Positions 9,790-18,847 of a stretch of 64,000 nt of DNA are shown here, piece by piece. Positions within the stretch are counted from its first letter, which is position 1. Each line of letters opens with the position of its first letter. Below the pieces are notes generated by a model that was not told the DNA's origin, did no database searches, and worked only from the letters and a program-made list of their open reading frames with translations. The translations under genes were made by a program, and so were the position numbers. This DNA comes from Heracleum sosnowskyi (Eukaryota; Streptophyta; Magnoliopsida; Apiales; Apiaceae), in contig CM061242.1 in the NCBI GenBank assembly GCA_030848705.1, forward strand, positions 126,366,757 through 126,430,756, read 5' to 3'.

Positions 9790-10848
9790 TGTTGGGATTT
9801 ATGGGTGATAGCATAGAAACAACTTAACTTTGATTATACTTAATTTTTCAAATTAAGTAGAACATACTGTCATAGCCAAAGTATGTTCTTGTAATCAGTA
9901 TGCAATGTTATTCTAGTTGTATTGTTTGAAAGAAGTTCACTTATGTGTTCAAGCCTCAAAGAATGCTTTTTGGATGACAACATGAATAAAGGTTACTGTC
10001 CTAAAGCTGTGATAGTAAGATTACAAGAAGACAGAATGTTGCAAGTCACGACAGCATATTCACTCTGACAGCAACATTGGCGGAAGACTACGCGACAGCA
10101 ACTATTGCCCTCGACAGCAAGTTTGGGATCCTCGACAGCACTCTATGCGGGGAACTCATACTGTCACCAAAAGATCATTCCTGTGACAACAAGCTTTGCG
10201 GCAAAAGTAACTGTCTCAATAAAGATCCTTATGCTAGGTATCTTTCTCAGTAAAATCCCGTGACAGTTTAAATGTTCAAGAAACAGGCGTGATGCAGTAT
10301 CCCTAAGCTGCACCAAGTCTGCAAGACTACGACAGAAGCTTCAAGCACTGCAAAACAAAAGCGAATCAATTCAAGAGCAAGGTCAAGTCTTTCTCTGCTG
10401 AATTGGTTTAGCTGGAAATGGAATGAATCTAGGTTGCTTTCTTTGTAATGTTTATCTGACATGTTAGCAATTTAGGAAAGTCACATGGGTAAGACAATCT
10501 GTAAGAAGCTGCCACTTGACAGTGACAGCAGCTTCACAAACCCGTGACTGATAGTGATAGGGTTAGTCTTATACCTACTATCAACTCATTCTAGAAGTGT
10601 AACGAAGACAAGCAAGTGTCTTTGAAGAAAACCCGAAGCTCGAGAATTCTTTCTTGAGGTTGTAGCAACACTTTGCAAAATAAATAAAACATTTATTTTG
10701 TGAATCTTGTTCTTACTAAATACTGTTCGTGATTGCATATATTGCTGATAACGTTTAATCTTGATTTTAGTTGTTGAAATTTAGATTGAATTTTATCAGT
10801 ATTGCATTCACCCCCCCCCCCCCCTTCTGCAATACACAAGGACTAACA
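9790..10848 (+). repeat. 5' LTR of E2 (1059 bp)
   Basis: TGTTGGG...CTAACA. Contains about 14 copies of the E2 private motif TGACAGCAAC / TACTGTCA (from about 9868 to 10550), AATAAA signals near 10680 and a run of 14 C close to the end. Compared with the 3' LTR: G/A in ATGGGTGATAGC, T/C in GTGATAGTAAG, C/G in CGTGACAGTTT, and C/T before the C-run. Confidence 0.96.
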
Positions 10849-10850
10849 AC

Positions 10851-10862
10851 TGGTATCAGAGC
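10851..10862 (+). other. Primer-binding site of E2
   Basis: TGGTATCAGAGC, complementary to the 3' end of plant initiator Met-tRNA, two bases after the 5' LTR. Primes minus-strand DNA synthesis. Confidence 0.95.
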
Positions 10863-10899
10863 AATCAGATTAACATACATATCTGAGATCCCAGAGAAA

Positions 10900-13518
10900 A
10901 TGTAGAAATCAAACAGTATCAAGATCCCAGCATTTGATAAAGAGAACTACAGCATTTGGAAAAGAAAAATCTTGTTGTTTATCAAAGCTGCAAATCCACT
11001 ATACCCAGGTATACTCGAGAATGGTCCTTTCATTCCAAGAAAGGAAATTGAAGCCACAACAGTGAATGGTGAGATTATTCCTGCACATTGGGTTCCCAAA
11101 GATCCCTCAGAAATCTTGGAACCTGAAAAGGAGAAAATGGTGCTAGATGATCATTTGCAACTTATCTTGCTCGATTCTCTCACGCTGGATAAAGCCATGT
11201 GTGGAAGTGTGATAAGCTGCACATCAGCCAAGGAGATGTGGATCAGGTTAGCCTTACTCTGTGAAGGAAGTGAAGAGGTTAAGGGCAACCAAAGGCAAAT
11301 TCTAATATCTCAATATGAGGCATTCATGGCCAAGCCTGGTGAAGACTTAACCTCCATGTTTGAAAGGTTTAGTAAGCTCTTAACTGAATTACAGATACAT
11401 GGCAAGTACTATGACAGAAAAGAATTAAATGTCAAGTTCCTGCTCACACTGCCTGATCACCTTGAACACAAGACAACAACCATACGAGAAGGAAGAGATC
11501 TCAACACTATAACCTTTGAGACACTTTATGGTATTCTGAAATCTTATGAACTCGAACTCTTTCAAAAGAGAGCCATACAAAGTGGAACAAGGAACAAGAT
11601 GGCTAATATGTCAAGTGCCCTAGTAGCACATGTGCCAAGGATCACACAGCCAAGTGAAGTACTACAAATCACACAATCAACCCCAACACAGACCTTGAAG
11701 ATAGAAGAGGTGGTTGAAGATGATGAGAAAGTGGTACTACAACTTAAAGATGTGGAAGATGAAGACTTCTACACAATGGAGGAACTGGAAAGCATGGACA
11801 ACCCTACTATGGCTTACATGGCCAAAAAGTTCAAGAACTTTAGGTTCAAGAAGGATAGGTCATACAAGCCTCAAGGCCAAGCATCCAAGTTCAGCAAAGG
11901 AAGCTCATCAAAGGCTGCTGTGGGAAGTTCAACCAAAGGAGGATACAAAACTGGATTTGTGGATAGATCAAAGTTCAAATGTTACAACTGTGGAGAACCT
12001 GGTCATTTTGCTACTGAATGCAAAAGACCCAAACAGGTTCAAAGATATGAGAAAGGAACTGGTGGATACTCCAAGAAAAATCAAGGTAGAGCCTATGTGG
12101 CTGAAGGAAAGTGTTGGGATGATTCTGATAATGAAGAAGAGGAAGAATATGTCAACCTAGCTCTCATGGCTAGCACTGATGAGGTAGCATCAACATCTTC
12201 AAGTCAGGTACCTTCACTTGTCTTACTTGATATGTCTACTGATGAGTATAAGAAAACCATTAAAGACTTAAGTGCTGAAATGTTCAATGTCTATACTAGC
12301 TTATCTGCTGCTAATGAGGAAATCTCTAGACTAAGTAAGCTAAATGAAACACTTCAGTCTGAAAATGATTCTCTTTTTCTCAAAACCAGTTCACTAGGCT
12401 CTTTAGCTCAAGAGAATGCTAAACTTAAAAATGAATTAAAATGTGCTAAGGAGGTTGAGGAATTCCTGAGGAATGAGATTGCTGAAAATGAATTTAAGAT
12501 TAAGGCCTATAGAAACTCATCAAAGATAGTTCAGGATTACAATGATAAGCATACAGAAAATCAGTCTGTTGGTATAGGTTTTTCTTATGGTAGAAGACCT
12601 GGAAAGGAAACTGTGATTCAAGATTGTCCTGGAATTGCTGCTGTCAAACCCACCATTCTCAAGAAAGTTAAAACTCCTATTTTCAAAGCTGCTGAAATTG
12701 AGTTTGATGAAGAAGCCATGCTCATCAAACAAGAAATTCTTGATGAGGATGAAGGTGTTGACAGCACATTCAAGGAAGGAAAGGATACTGTCACAATCCC
12801 CAAGATAGTAAACTTACCAAGCAATCAGACAGTAAGTTCAAAGGATGCTGTCACGATTGGCAAGACAGAATCTTTCAAAGATACTGTCAAGAATGATTCC
12901 AAGACAGTAACTTTCAAACCTTCTGTCAAGACAGTAGGAATAAAAGATACTGTCAAGGATAGTTCGACAGCAACTTCTGAACATACTGTCAATCCAGTAA
13001 CTCCCAAGTCTAGAAACAGGAATGGTAAGGTAGGTGTCAATAAAGGAAATGGATACACTAATGTTGGAGGTGCGTCTAGGAAACTATGCAATAACTGTGG
13101 ATCTACACATCACTTAACACATGTTTGTAAGAAACCAATTGAGGATAAGATCAATGCAACTGAACTCAATGGTAACTTACACAGAACCCCCCTTATGCAT
13201 AGAACTATGAGTGTCTGTAATAACATTGATTGTATGCCATGCAAAATCACTGCCATGAGTACATGCTTTAACTTACCTGTTCTCTCTACTGAAAAATGCT
13301 CATACCTAAACACTGTTGAGACTTCTGAGCCTGCTGGCAACAGCAAAAAGGCTTCATCCACTAAGAAAAGGACCAAGTCCAATTCTAAACCTAAGTGGGT
13401 GAAAAGAGAAGTCAAACAGGAAGTCTTTGATAATGCTTGTGAAGTTGTGACTGAAAGAAACTCAGGAAACACTGAAACTGCAGGACCCAACAAAGATTGG
13501 GTACCATATGCAACTTAG
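10900..13518 (+). CDS. Gag of E2 (long form), start codon followed by a stop
   Basis: Homology to the E3 and E4 Gag N-termini (IPAFDKENYSIWKRKILLF) puts the start at ATG 10900, but the next codon is TAG (10903-10905); the frame is then open to TAG 13516-13518. Domains: copia-type gag polypeptide (UBN2-like) around 10970-11570; CCHC zinc knuckle CYNCGEPGHFATEC (11980-12021); acidic EGKCWDDSDNEEEEE; coiled coil (12250-12530); a patch rich in Asp-Thr/Ala-Val (12786-13000); second CCHC knuckle CNNCGSTHHLTHVC (13087-13128); a C-x4-C-M-x-C motif near 13216; terminal GPNKDWVPYAT. Everything after 12207 lies in a predicted removable intron. Gag forms the particle and binds element RNA. Full-length Gag from this copy would need stop readthrough or another start, so it may rely on trans-supply. 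Confidence 0.83.
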
Positions 13519-13536
13519 AAACATTCTGTTTTGCAG
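12208..13536 (+). other. Predicted GT-AG intron in gag of E2
   Basis: Donor CAG|GTACC (exon ends 12207, a Gln codon, phase 0); acceptor TTTTGCAG|GGTAAG (exon resumes 13537 in the pol frame, phase 0). The 1329-nt segment contains the gag C-terminal extension and its stop. Removing it joins the short Gag to protease in frame, giving the arrangement seen without interruption in E3. Independently placed equivalents exist in E4 and C. Splicing is inferred. Confidence 0.6.
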
Positions 13537-16500
13537 GGTAAGAAGAAAAATCAGGTCATGTGGATAATTGACAGTGGTTGCTCAAGACACATGACAGGTG
13601 ATAAAGCCCTGCTATCACATTATGTAGAGAAAGCTGGCCCAATCATAACCTTTGGAGACAACAGCAAGGGTTACACAGTGGGATATGGCTGTCTGGAAAT
13701 TGGAAATGTTGTCATTGAAGATATTGCTCTTGTGGATGGATTGAAGCACAACCTACTCAGTGTCAGCCAATTCAGTGACAGAGGATTTAAGGTTGACTTT
13801 GACATGATGGTGTGCAACATCTATCACAAGAAGGATGGAAGCCTCTCTCTAAAAGGGGTCAGAAAAGGAAGCTTGTTTGTTGCTGATCTAAGCTCAACAA
13901 AGAAGGATAAAGTTTACTGTTTTTACAGTAAAGCTACTGTTGGTGACAGTATGCTTTGGCACAGGAAGCTCTCACATCTCAACTTCAAGACAATGAATAT
14001 TCTGATGAAGAAGGAGTTAGTGAGAGGTTTGCCCCAACAGGAATTCTGTCAAGAAGGACTGTGTGAAGATTGTCAAATGGGCAAACTGAGAAGAGCTGTG
14101 CACAAGTCCAAGCAAGTAAACACCAACACAGAAGCACTCAAGTTAATTCACATGGACCTCTTTGGACCAGTCAATGTACCATCTATGGCCAGAAAGAGGT
14201 ATGCCTTAGTAATGGTGGATGATTACTCAAGGTACACTTGGGTGAAATTTCTTGAATCCAAAGATGAAGCTGCTCAAGTGATTATTGATCAAGTCAGAGT
14301 TCTTGATAGAACCCCAAACTCAAAAGTTCAAATCTTGAGGAGTGACAATGGTACAGAATTCAGAAATGCCACACTTGGAAATTTCTGTAAAGATGAAGGA
14401 ATTGTACAACAATTCTCTGCTGCAAGAACTCCACAGCAGAATGGAGTTGTAGAAAGAAAGAACAGGACTCTCATTGAAGCAGCTAGAACTATGTTGCATG
14501 ATGCTAAGTTGCCAACATATTTCTGGGCTGAAGCTATCAACACAGCCTGTTATACTCAGAACAGAACCATGATCAACAAAACTCATGCAAGTACTCCTTA
14601 CTGTCTGTTAACTGGAAAGAAACCTACTGTCAAATATTTTCATGTGTTTGGGAGCAAATGCTTTATGATGAAAGACAACCATGAGAAGAAAGGAAAATTT
14701 GACACCAAGGCTTTTGAAGGACTATTCATGGGTTACAGCACAGAAAGGACTGCCTACAGAGTTTATGTTATGGAACACAGGATTATTGAAGAAAGTGTTA
14801 ATGTCACATTTGATGAAACCAAGTTTCCAGGACTCCATGAAGAAGGAAAGATGCAGACATTCAGATTTGAGAATCAAGGATACCTGGAAGCTGAGGAGAT
14901 TGTAGATGAAGAACCTAGCTTCACTCAAATTGTTGAAGTTGACAAAGATGCTGTCAACACCACTACTGTCATTCAAACTCCAGCTCAATCACACACCATA
15001 ACATCTAACATTCAGAACAGTGATGACTCTGGAGACAATGAAGAACATGGTGGAGACAATGGAATTGATGAGCATTCAACTCAACAAGTTGAAGCAAATG
15101 TTCCTGTTCAATCAAGTAGCTTGCCCAGAATCACCAGGTGGACCAAGGATCACACAAATGACCTTATCATTGGTGATCCTAATTCTGGAGTGAGGACAAG
15201 GAACAAAGTCTCTGCTGACAGCATGTTCTCATGCTTCCTGTCACAAATGGAACCCAAGACAATTGATGAAGCATTGTTGGATTCTGACTGGGTGATAGCC
15301 ATGCAAGAAGAGCTAAATCAGTTTGAAAGAAACAATGTATGGAAATTGGTTCCAAGACCTAAGGGAAAGTCAGTTATTGAGACCAAGTGGGTTTTCAGAA
15401 ACAAACTTGATGAAAATGGATTGGTGACAAGGAACAAAGCAAGGCTAGTGGCTAAAGGTTACTGTCAACAGGAGGGAATAGATTATGATGAGACATTTGC
15501 TCCTGTTGCCAGACTTGAAGCTATAAGAATCTTTCTAGCTTATGCTGCACACTGCAACTTCAAAGTATTTCAGATGGATGTCAAAAGTGCCTTTCTAAAT
15601 GGAGAGCTGGAAGAAGAAGTGTATGTGGAACAGCCACCAGGGTTTGAGGATGCTGAAATGCATAATTTTGTGTACAAACTCTTCAAAGCTTTGTATGGAC
15701 TAAAGCAAGCACCCAGGGCTTGGTATGACACACTTTCCACCTTTCTTCTGGAAAACCAGTTTACCAGAGGAGTTGTGGACAAGACACTTTTCTACAAGAA
15801 TCATGGCAAGGACATCATTCTGGTACAAATCTATGTGGATGATATCATTTTTGGTTCTACAAATGAGAAGCTGTGTGAGAAGTTTTCCCATCTCATGAGT
15901 AACAAATATGAGATGAGCATGATGGGAGAATTGTCATTCTTTCTAGGGTTACAAATTCTTCAACAAACTGATGGAATCTTCATAAGCCAAGCTAAGTATA
16001 TCAAGGAACTTCTCAAAAAGTTCAACTTGGAAGATTCATCTCCTGCAAGGACACCAATGTCCACAGCAACTAGTCTGGATCTTGATCCTAAAGGAAAGAA
16101 AGTTGACTCAAGCACTTATAGAGGCATGGTAGGATCCCTCCTATACCTAACTGCTAGCAGACCTGACATCATGTTTGCTACATGTCTTTGTGCAAGGTTT
16201 CAAAGTGATCCAAAGGAGTCACACTTGGTAGCCATCAAGAGAATCTTTAGATACTTAAAAGGCACTCCTAACCTAGGCCTTTGGTATCCTAAGAATACTG
16301 GATTTGATCTAATTGGTTACTCAGACTCAGACTATGCTGGATGCAAGATTGACAGAAAGAGTACTACTGGTAGCTGTCAATTTCTTGGTGGAAGATTGGT
16401 CTCATGGTTTAGCAAGAAGCAGCATTCAGTTTCTACCTCAACTGCAGAAGCTGAGTACATTGCTGCAGGCAGTTGCTGTGCACAAATTCTATGGATGAAA

Positions 16501-16779
16501 AGTCAACTTCTAGATTATGGTCTAGTGTTAAGAGAAATTCCTATTTACTGTGACAACACTAGTGCCATAGCCATCTCAGACAATCCAGTTCAACACTCTA
16601 GGACAACGCACATTGATATAAGACATCACTTTATCAGAGAGCATGTTGAACAAGGAACTGTGAAGCTGATTTATGTCCCAACTGACAAGCAACTTGCTGA
16701 CATCTTCACTAAGCCATTGGATGAAGCAACCTTCAACAGGTTGGTAAGTGAATTGGGAATGCTGAATCTGGTATGTTAA
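13537..16779 (+). CDS. Pol of E2: protease, integrase, RT, RNase H
   Basis: Open from upstream of 13537 to TAA 16777-16779 with no break. No convincing AUG opens it, so expression should be as Gag-Pol; I start it at the predicted acceptor. Domains: aspartic protease with DSGCSRHMT near 13570; GAG-pre-integrase H-H-C-C zinc region (LWHRKLSHLNF) near 13955-14090; integrase core with D of HMDLFGP (14150), D of RSDNGTEF (14340) and E of GVVERKN (14450); RT with YVDD at 15832-15843; RNase H with DSDYAG, STAEAEY and CDNTSA; end ADIFTKPL. Order and length match Ty1/copia. The integrase-RT linker (14940-14990) carries two more copies of the private motif. It is in the same frame as gag, so readthrough of the gag UAG is an alternative route. 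Confidence 0.93.
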   Translation, partial: GKKKNQVMWIIDSGCSRHMTGDKALLSHYVEKAGPIITFGDNSKGYTVGYGCLEIGNVVIEDIALVDGLKHNLLSVSQFSDRGFKVDFDMMVCNIYHKKDGSLSLKGVRKGSLFVADLSSTKKDKVYCFYSKATVGDSMLWHRKLSHLNFKTMNILMKKELVRGLPQQEFCQEGLCEDCQMGKLRRAVHKSKQVNTNTEALKLIHMDLFGPVNVPSMARKRYALVMVDDYSRYTWVKFLESKDEAAQVIIDQVRVLDRTPNSKVQILRSDNGTEFRNATLGNFCKDEGIVQQFSAARTPQQNGVVERKNRTLIEAARTMLHDAKLPTYFWAEAINTACYTQNRTMINKTHASTPYCLLTGKKPTVKYFHVFGSKCFMMKDNHEKKGKFDTKAFEGLFMGYSTERTAYRVYVMEHRIIEESVNVTFDETKFPGLHEEGKMQTFRFENQGYLEAEEIVDEEPSFTQIVEVDKDAVNTTTVIQTPAQSHTITSNIQNSDDSGDNEEHGGDNGIDEHSTQQVEANVPVQSSSLPRITRWTKDHTNDLIIGDPNSGVRTRNKVSADSMFSCFLSQMEPKTIDEALLDSDWVIAMQEELNQFERNNVWKLVPRPKGKSVIETKWVFRNKLDENGLVTRNKARLVAKGYCQQEGIDYDETFAPVARLEAIRIFLAYAAHCNFKVFQMDVKSAFLNGELEEEVYVEQPPGFEDAEMHNFVYKLFKALYGLKQAPRAWYDTLSTFLLENQFTRGVVDKTLFYKNHGKDIILVQIYVDDIIFGSTNEKLCEKFSHLMSNKYEMSMMGELSFFLGLQILQQTDGIFISQAKYIKELLKKFNLEDSSPARTPMSTATSLDLDPKGKKVDSSTYRGMVGSLLYLTASRPDIMFATCLCARFQSDPKESHLVAIKRIFRYLKGTPNLGLWYPKNTGFDLIGYSDSDYAGCKIDRKSTTGSCQFLGGRLVSWFSKKQHSVSTSTAEAEYIAAGSCCAQILWMKSQLLDYGLVLREIPIYCDNTSAIAISDNPVQHSRTTHIDIRHHFIREHVEQGTVKLIYVPTDKQLADIFTKPLDEATFNRLVSELGMLNLVC

Positions 16780-16799
16780 TTTTACTAAGGTTTCTAAAT

Positions 16800-17184
16800 T
16801 TTCAATTCTTATTGAAGCTCATGACAGCAACTTCAAACCTGCTGTCAAGAGAAGTTACTGTCTACTTGGTTCATGTCTGTTATGTGACAGCATGTGTTGA
16901 TTTGACTTCTCATGTCAGTATTTTGTGCCAGTCTCATACTTTTAAACCGTGTATGACTTTAATGTGGTTATCCGTTAAGTTTGAGAGTTAAAAATCTGTT
17001 CCATTGGACTTTCACACTCTTTTGCATTAATCTGTAGGATTAAAGGAGGACACGACCATTAATTACTTTTGTGGTAGTTGTATGGGTACTCTAACTGTTG
17101 ACCATTAGACTTTAATCCTTAGACGGTTTTGCCTATAAATTATCCTTAGGTTTCACCAGTCTGCTCTCAGTTTTAAAGTGAATA
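16800..17184 (+). promoter_or_regulatory. Pol-downstream spacer of E2 with motif cluster 1 and TATA box
   Basis: Six private-motif copies (TGACAGCAAC, GCTGTCAAG, TACTGTCTAC and similar) between about 16820 and 16920. Then TATAAATT at 17134-17141, 44 bp upstream of the small ORF at 17185, with a short pyrimidine-rich stretch between. Same arrangement as upstream of other env-like ORFs. Promoter activity inferred. Confidence 0.5.
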
Positions 17185-17445
17185 ATGGAAAACAAAGTAG
17201 GAATCGAAGTTGGTCTAAAGAAGTGTGATAGTGAACCCTACAATGAAGAGATTGAGGAGCTCTTCGAGGTGCTTTTGGATGCCCTCGATGAGATAGACGA
17301 GGAAAAGGAGGCCAAGGCTAAGGAAGAGGAGGCCAAGGCTGTGGAAGAAGAGAAGGAGCTTCAGGCACTTCTTGAAAAAGAAGGCCGCTCTGAAGAAGAG
17401 ATTAAGGAAGAAGTCTTAGAACTAGTTGATAAAATCATAGAATGA
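17185..17445 (+). CDS. Small acidic coiled-coil ORF in E2 (86 aa), unknown
   Basis: ATG 17185 to TGA 17443-17445, with a TATA box 44 bp upstream and an AATAATAATAAAA stretch about 30 bp downstream that could serve as a poly(A) signal. The protein is almost wholly charged: a Glu/Lys/Ala-rich heptad-like stretch (residues 25-70), an EEIKEEVLELVDKIIE tail and a single Cys. Coiled-coil or acidic helical character is clear; I recognise no family. No counterpart is seen between pol and the env-like ORF in E1, E3, E4 or C. Motif clusters on both sides suggest an acquired cassette with its own promoter. It could also be a spurious ORF; the low-complexity composition lowers confidence. Confidence 0.5.
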   Translation: MENKVGIEVGLKKCDSEPYNEEIEELFEVLLDALDEIDEEKEAKAKEEEAKAVEEEKELQALLEKEGRSEEEIKEEVLELVDKIIE

Positions 17446-17639
17446 TGTACTCAATGTTCAATTTTAATGATTTTATTAATAATAATAAAAGTTCCTGTTT
17501 ATGTGGTTACTGAGTTTATGACTTGTCGGTGTAACTTGTTTAATATTTGTGTTTGAAAGATTACATTGCTAAATTCATATTCTGTTAATTTTAAGGTTAA
17601 GTATATGAGCAACGCATCCTAATTAGTTCAAGACAGAAA

Positions 17640-17940
17640 CAATTTCCCATTTAAATTACTGTCACAAAGAAGGATACTGTCCTGTGTCTCTTGACAGCAA
17701 CCTTCTTGACAGCAGGGAAAGACTTTCTGTCACGACCTTTAAAGGATACTGTCACTCAAATGCTTAACGGTGACAACAAGTTTTTGCGCAATAGTTGCTG
17801 TCGCGCAAAACCTACTGTCACCACCACTTCTTACTGACAGATTGTTTCTAGCGCACAGGTTACTGTCAACAATAGTGGACCGTTGTAATTGGATATTCAC
17901 CCCATGATTGACAGTGAATAACGGGCAGTAACTCACGTGT
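17640..17940 (+). promoter_or_regulatory. Private-motif cluster 2 and G-box upstream of the E2 env-like ORF
   Basis: At least a dozen copies of TACTGTCAC / TGACAGCAA in both orientations, then a CACGTG G-box at 17934-17939 and a GACACGTCC ABRE-like site just beyond. The env-like ATG follows at 18113. No clear TATA box in the intervening 170 bp. Confidence 0.55.
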
Positions 17941-18112
17941 TAAGAGAGTGGGTTAAGACACGTCCTTTAACTCCACTTTTTGAGCAAACGTTTGAGATAC
18001 CCATATTCATTCTCCAGTTACTCCGACATATCACTCTCACAAAACTCAAGGCAAAATACTTTTCTTCAAGCAAAAAGCTACTTTCTCACTTTCTTCTTTT
18101 TTTGAAATCTCC

Positions 18113-18847
18113 ATGGCCCCCAAACAGTCTCTCTCTCAAACAAACTTTGCTGGCATCTTTTCCCCAAATGATGTTGGTGAAGGTTTCAAAGGACTGGTGT
18201 TTTTCTTGAACAAGTCCTATCTTCGTTCAGCCATTACCTCAACTCCACATCTCGACCTAGACAAACTTGAGGAATTTTGGCGAACTGCTGTTGCTCTAAC
18301 TGTGGGTGAAACCCCAGCTATTCAATTCACGATTAATGGGCAACAATACATTCTCACAGCTGAGGTCATCAATACTGCTCTTGGAATTACACTGGAAGAA
18401 GGACAAAACTTTGCTCCACTTGCTAATGATGACACTCTGAAGAAGCTCTTCTTGAAGATTGGGTATGCAGGCCCTATTCTCGAAGAGGGAACAACCAAGT
18501 GGTACCCGTCTGGTGAAATGGACAGGAAGTATCTAAGGAAGGAGTGGAGCATGATATTTGATGCAATGGTCAAGGTGTTCTCTACCAAGTCCACAGGCTG
18601 GAATGGGATACCCTCCTACATCAAGAAACTGACACATTCTCTTGTCCATGGATACAAGGTGAATGTTGGAACTCTCCTCATGGCACAACTCACAGCTGCC
18701 ATAGGTAAGAAGGTATCACTCTACCCTCGCTTTCTTATGATGTGTATCAATTCTTTCTGTGATTTTAATAATGATGCCCCTCGTCTAGAGGTTTGCTCTG
18801 TCTTGAAAAAGAACACACACACACACTGTTATCTTCACAGGATCTAA
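18113..18847 (+). CDS. Env-like protein of E2, N-terminal segment
   Basis: ATG GCC CCC AAA parallels the E1 start. Encodes the domain shared by all env-like ORFs here: EEFWRTAVAL, the KEWSMIFDAM motif (W-x3-F-D), NVGTLLMAQL and LYPRFL. The coding frame is lost after about 18790 in a stretch with an AC repeat (18812-18825), and this ORF runs out at a TAA. The homologous protein continues in frame +1 from 18841. Either dinucleotide slippage or an unusually short 50-nt GT-AG intron (18791-18840, phase 0) would restore the frame. No membrane segment seen. Confidence 0.75.
   Translation: MAPKQSLSQTNFAGIFSPNDVGEGFKGLVFFLNKSYLRSAITSTPHLDLDKLEEFWRTAVALTVGETPAIQFTINGQQYILTAEVINTALGITLEEGQNFAPLANDDTLKKLFLKIGYAGPILEEGTTKWYPSGEMDRKYLRKEWSMIFDAMVKVFSTKSTGWNGIPSYIKKLTHSLVHGYKVNVGTLLMAQLTAAIGKKVSLYPRFLMMCINSFCDFNNDAPRLEVCSVLKKNTHTHCYLHRI

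Noticed and set aside
10268..10462. 64-codon reverse-strand ORF, found identically at 23678-23872
   Set aside because: The two are identical only because they lie in the two LTRs of E2; no start context, homology or promoter supports a gene.
10851..10862. tRNA gene
   Set aside because: Only a 12-base primer-binding site complementary to initiator Met-tRNA; no cloverleaf. The same holds for 27979 and 54483.
13531..16779. Independent translation start for pol at TTG in E2 (and TTG 56801 in E4)
   Set aside because: Non-AUG starts are not expected for plant genes; position and homology indicate Gag-Pol expression, by splicing or recoding.
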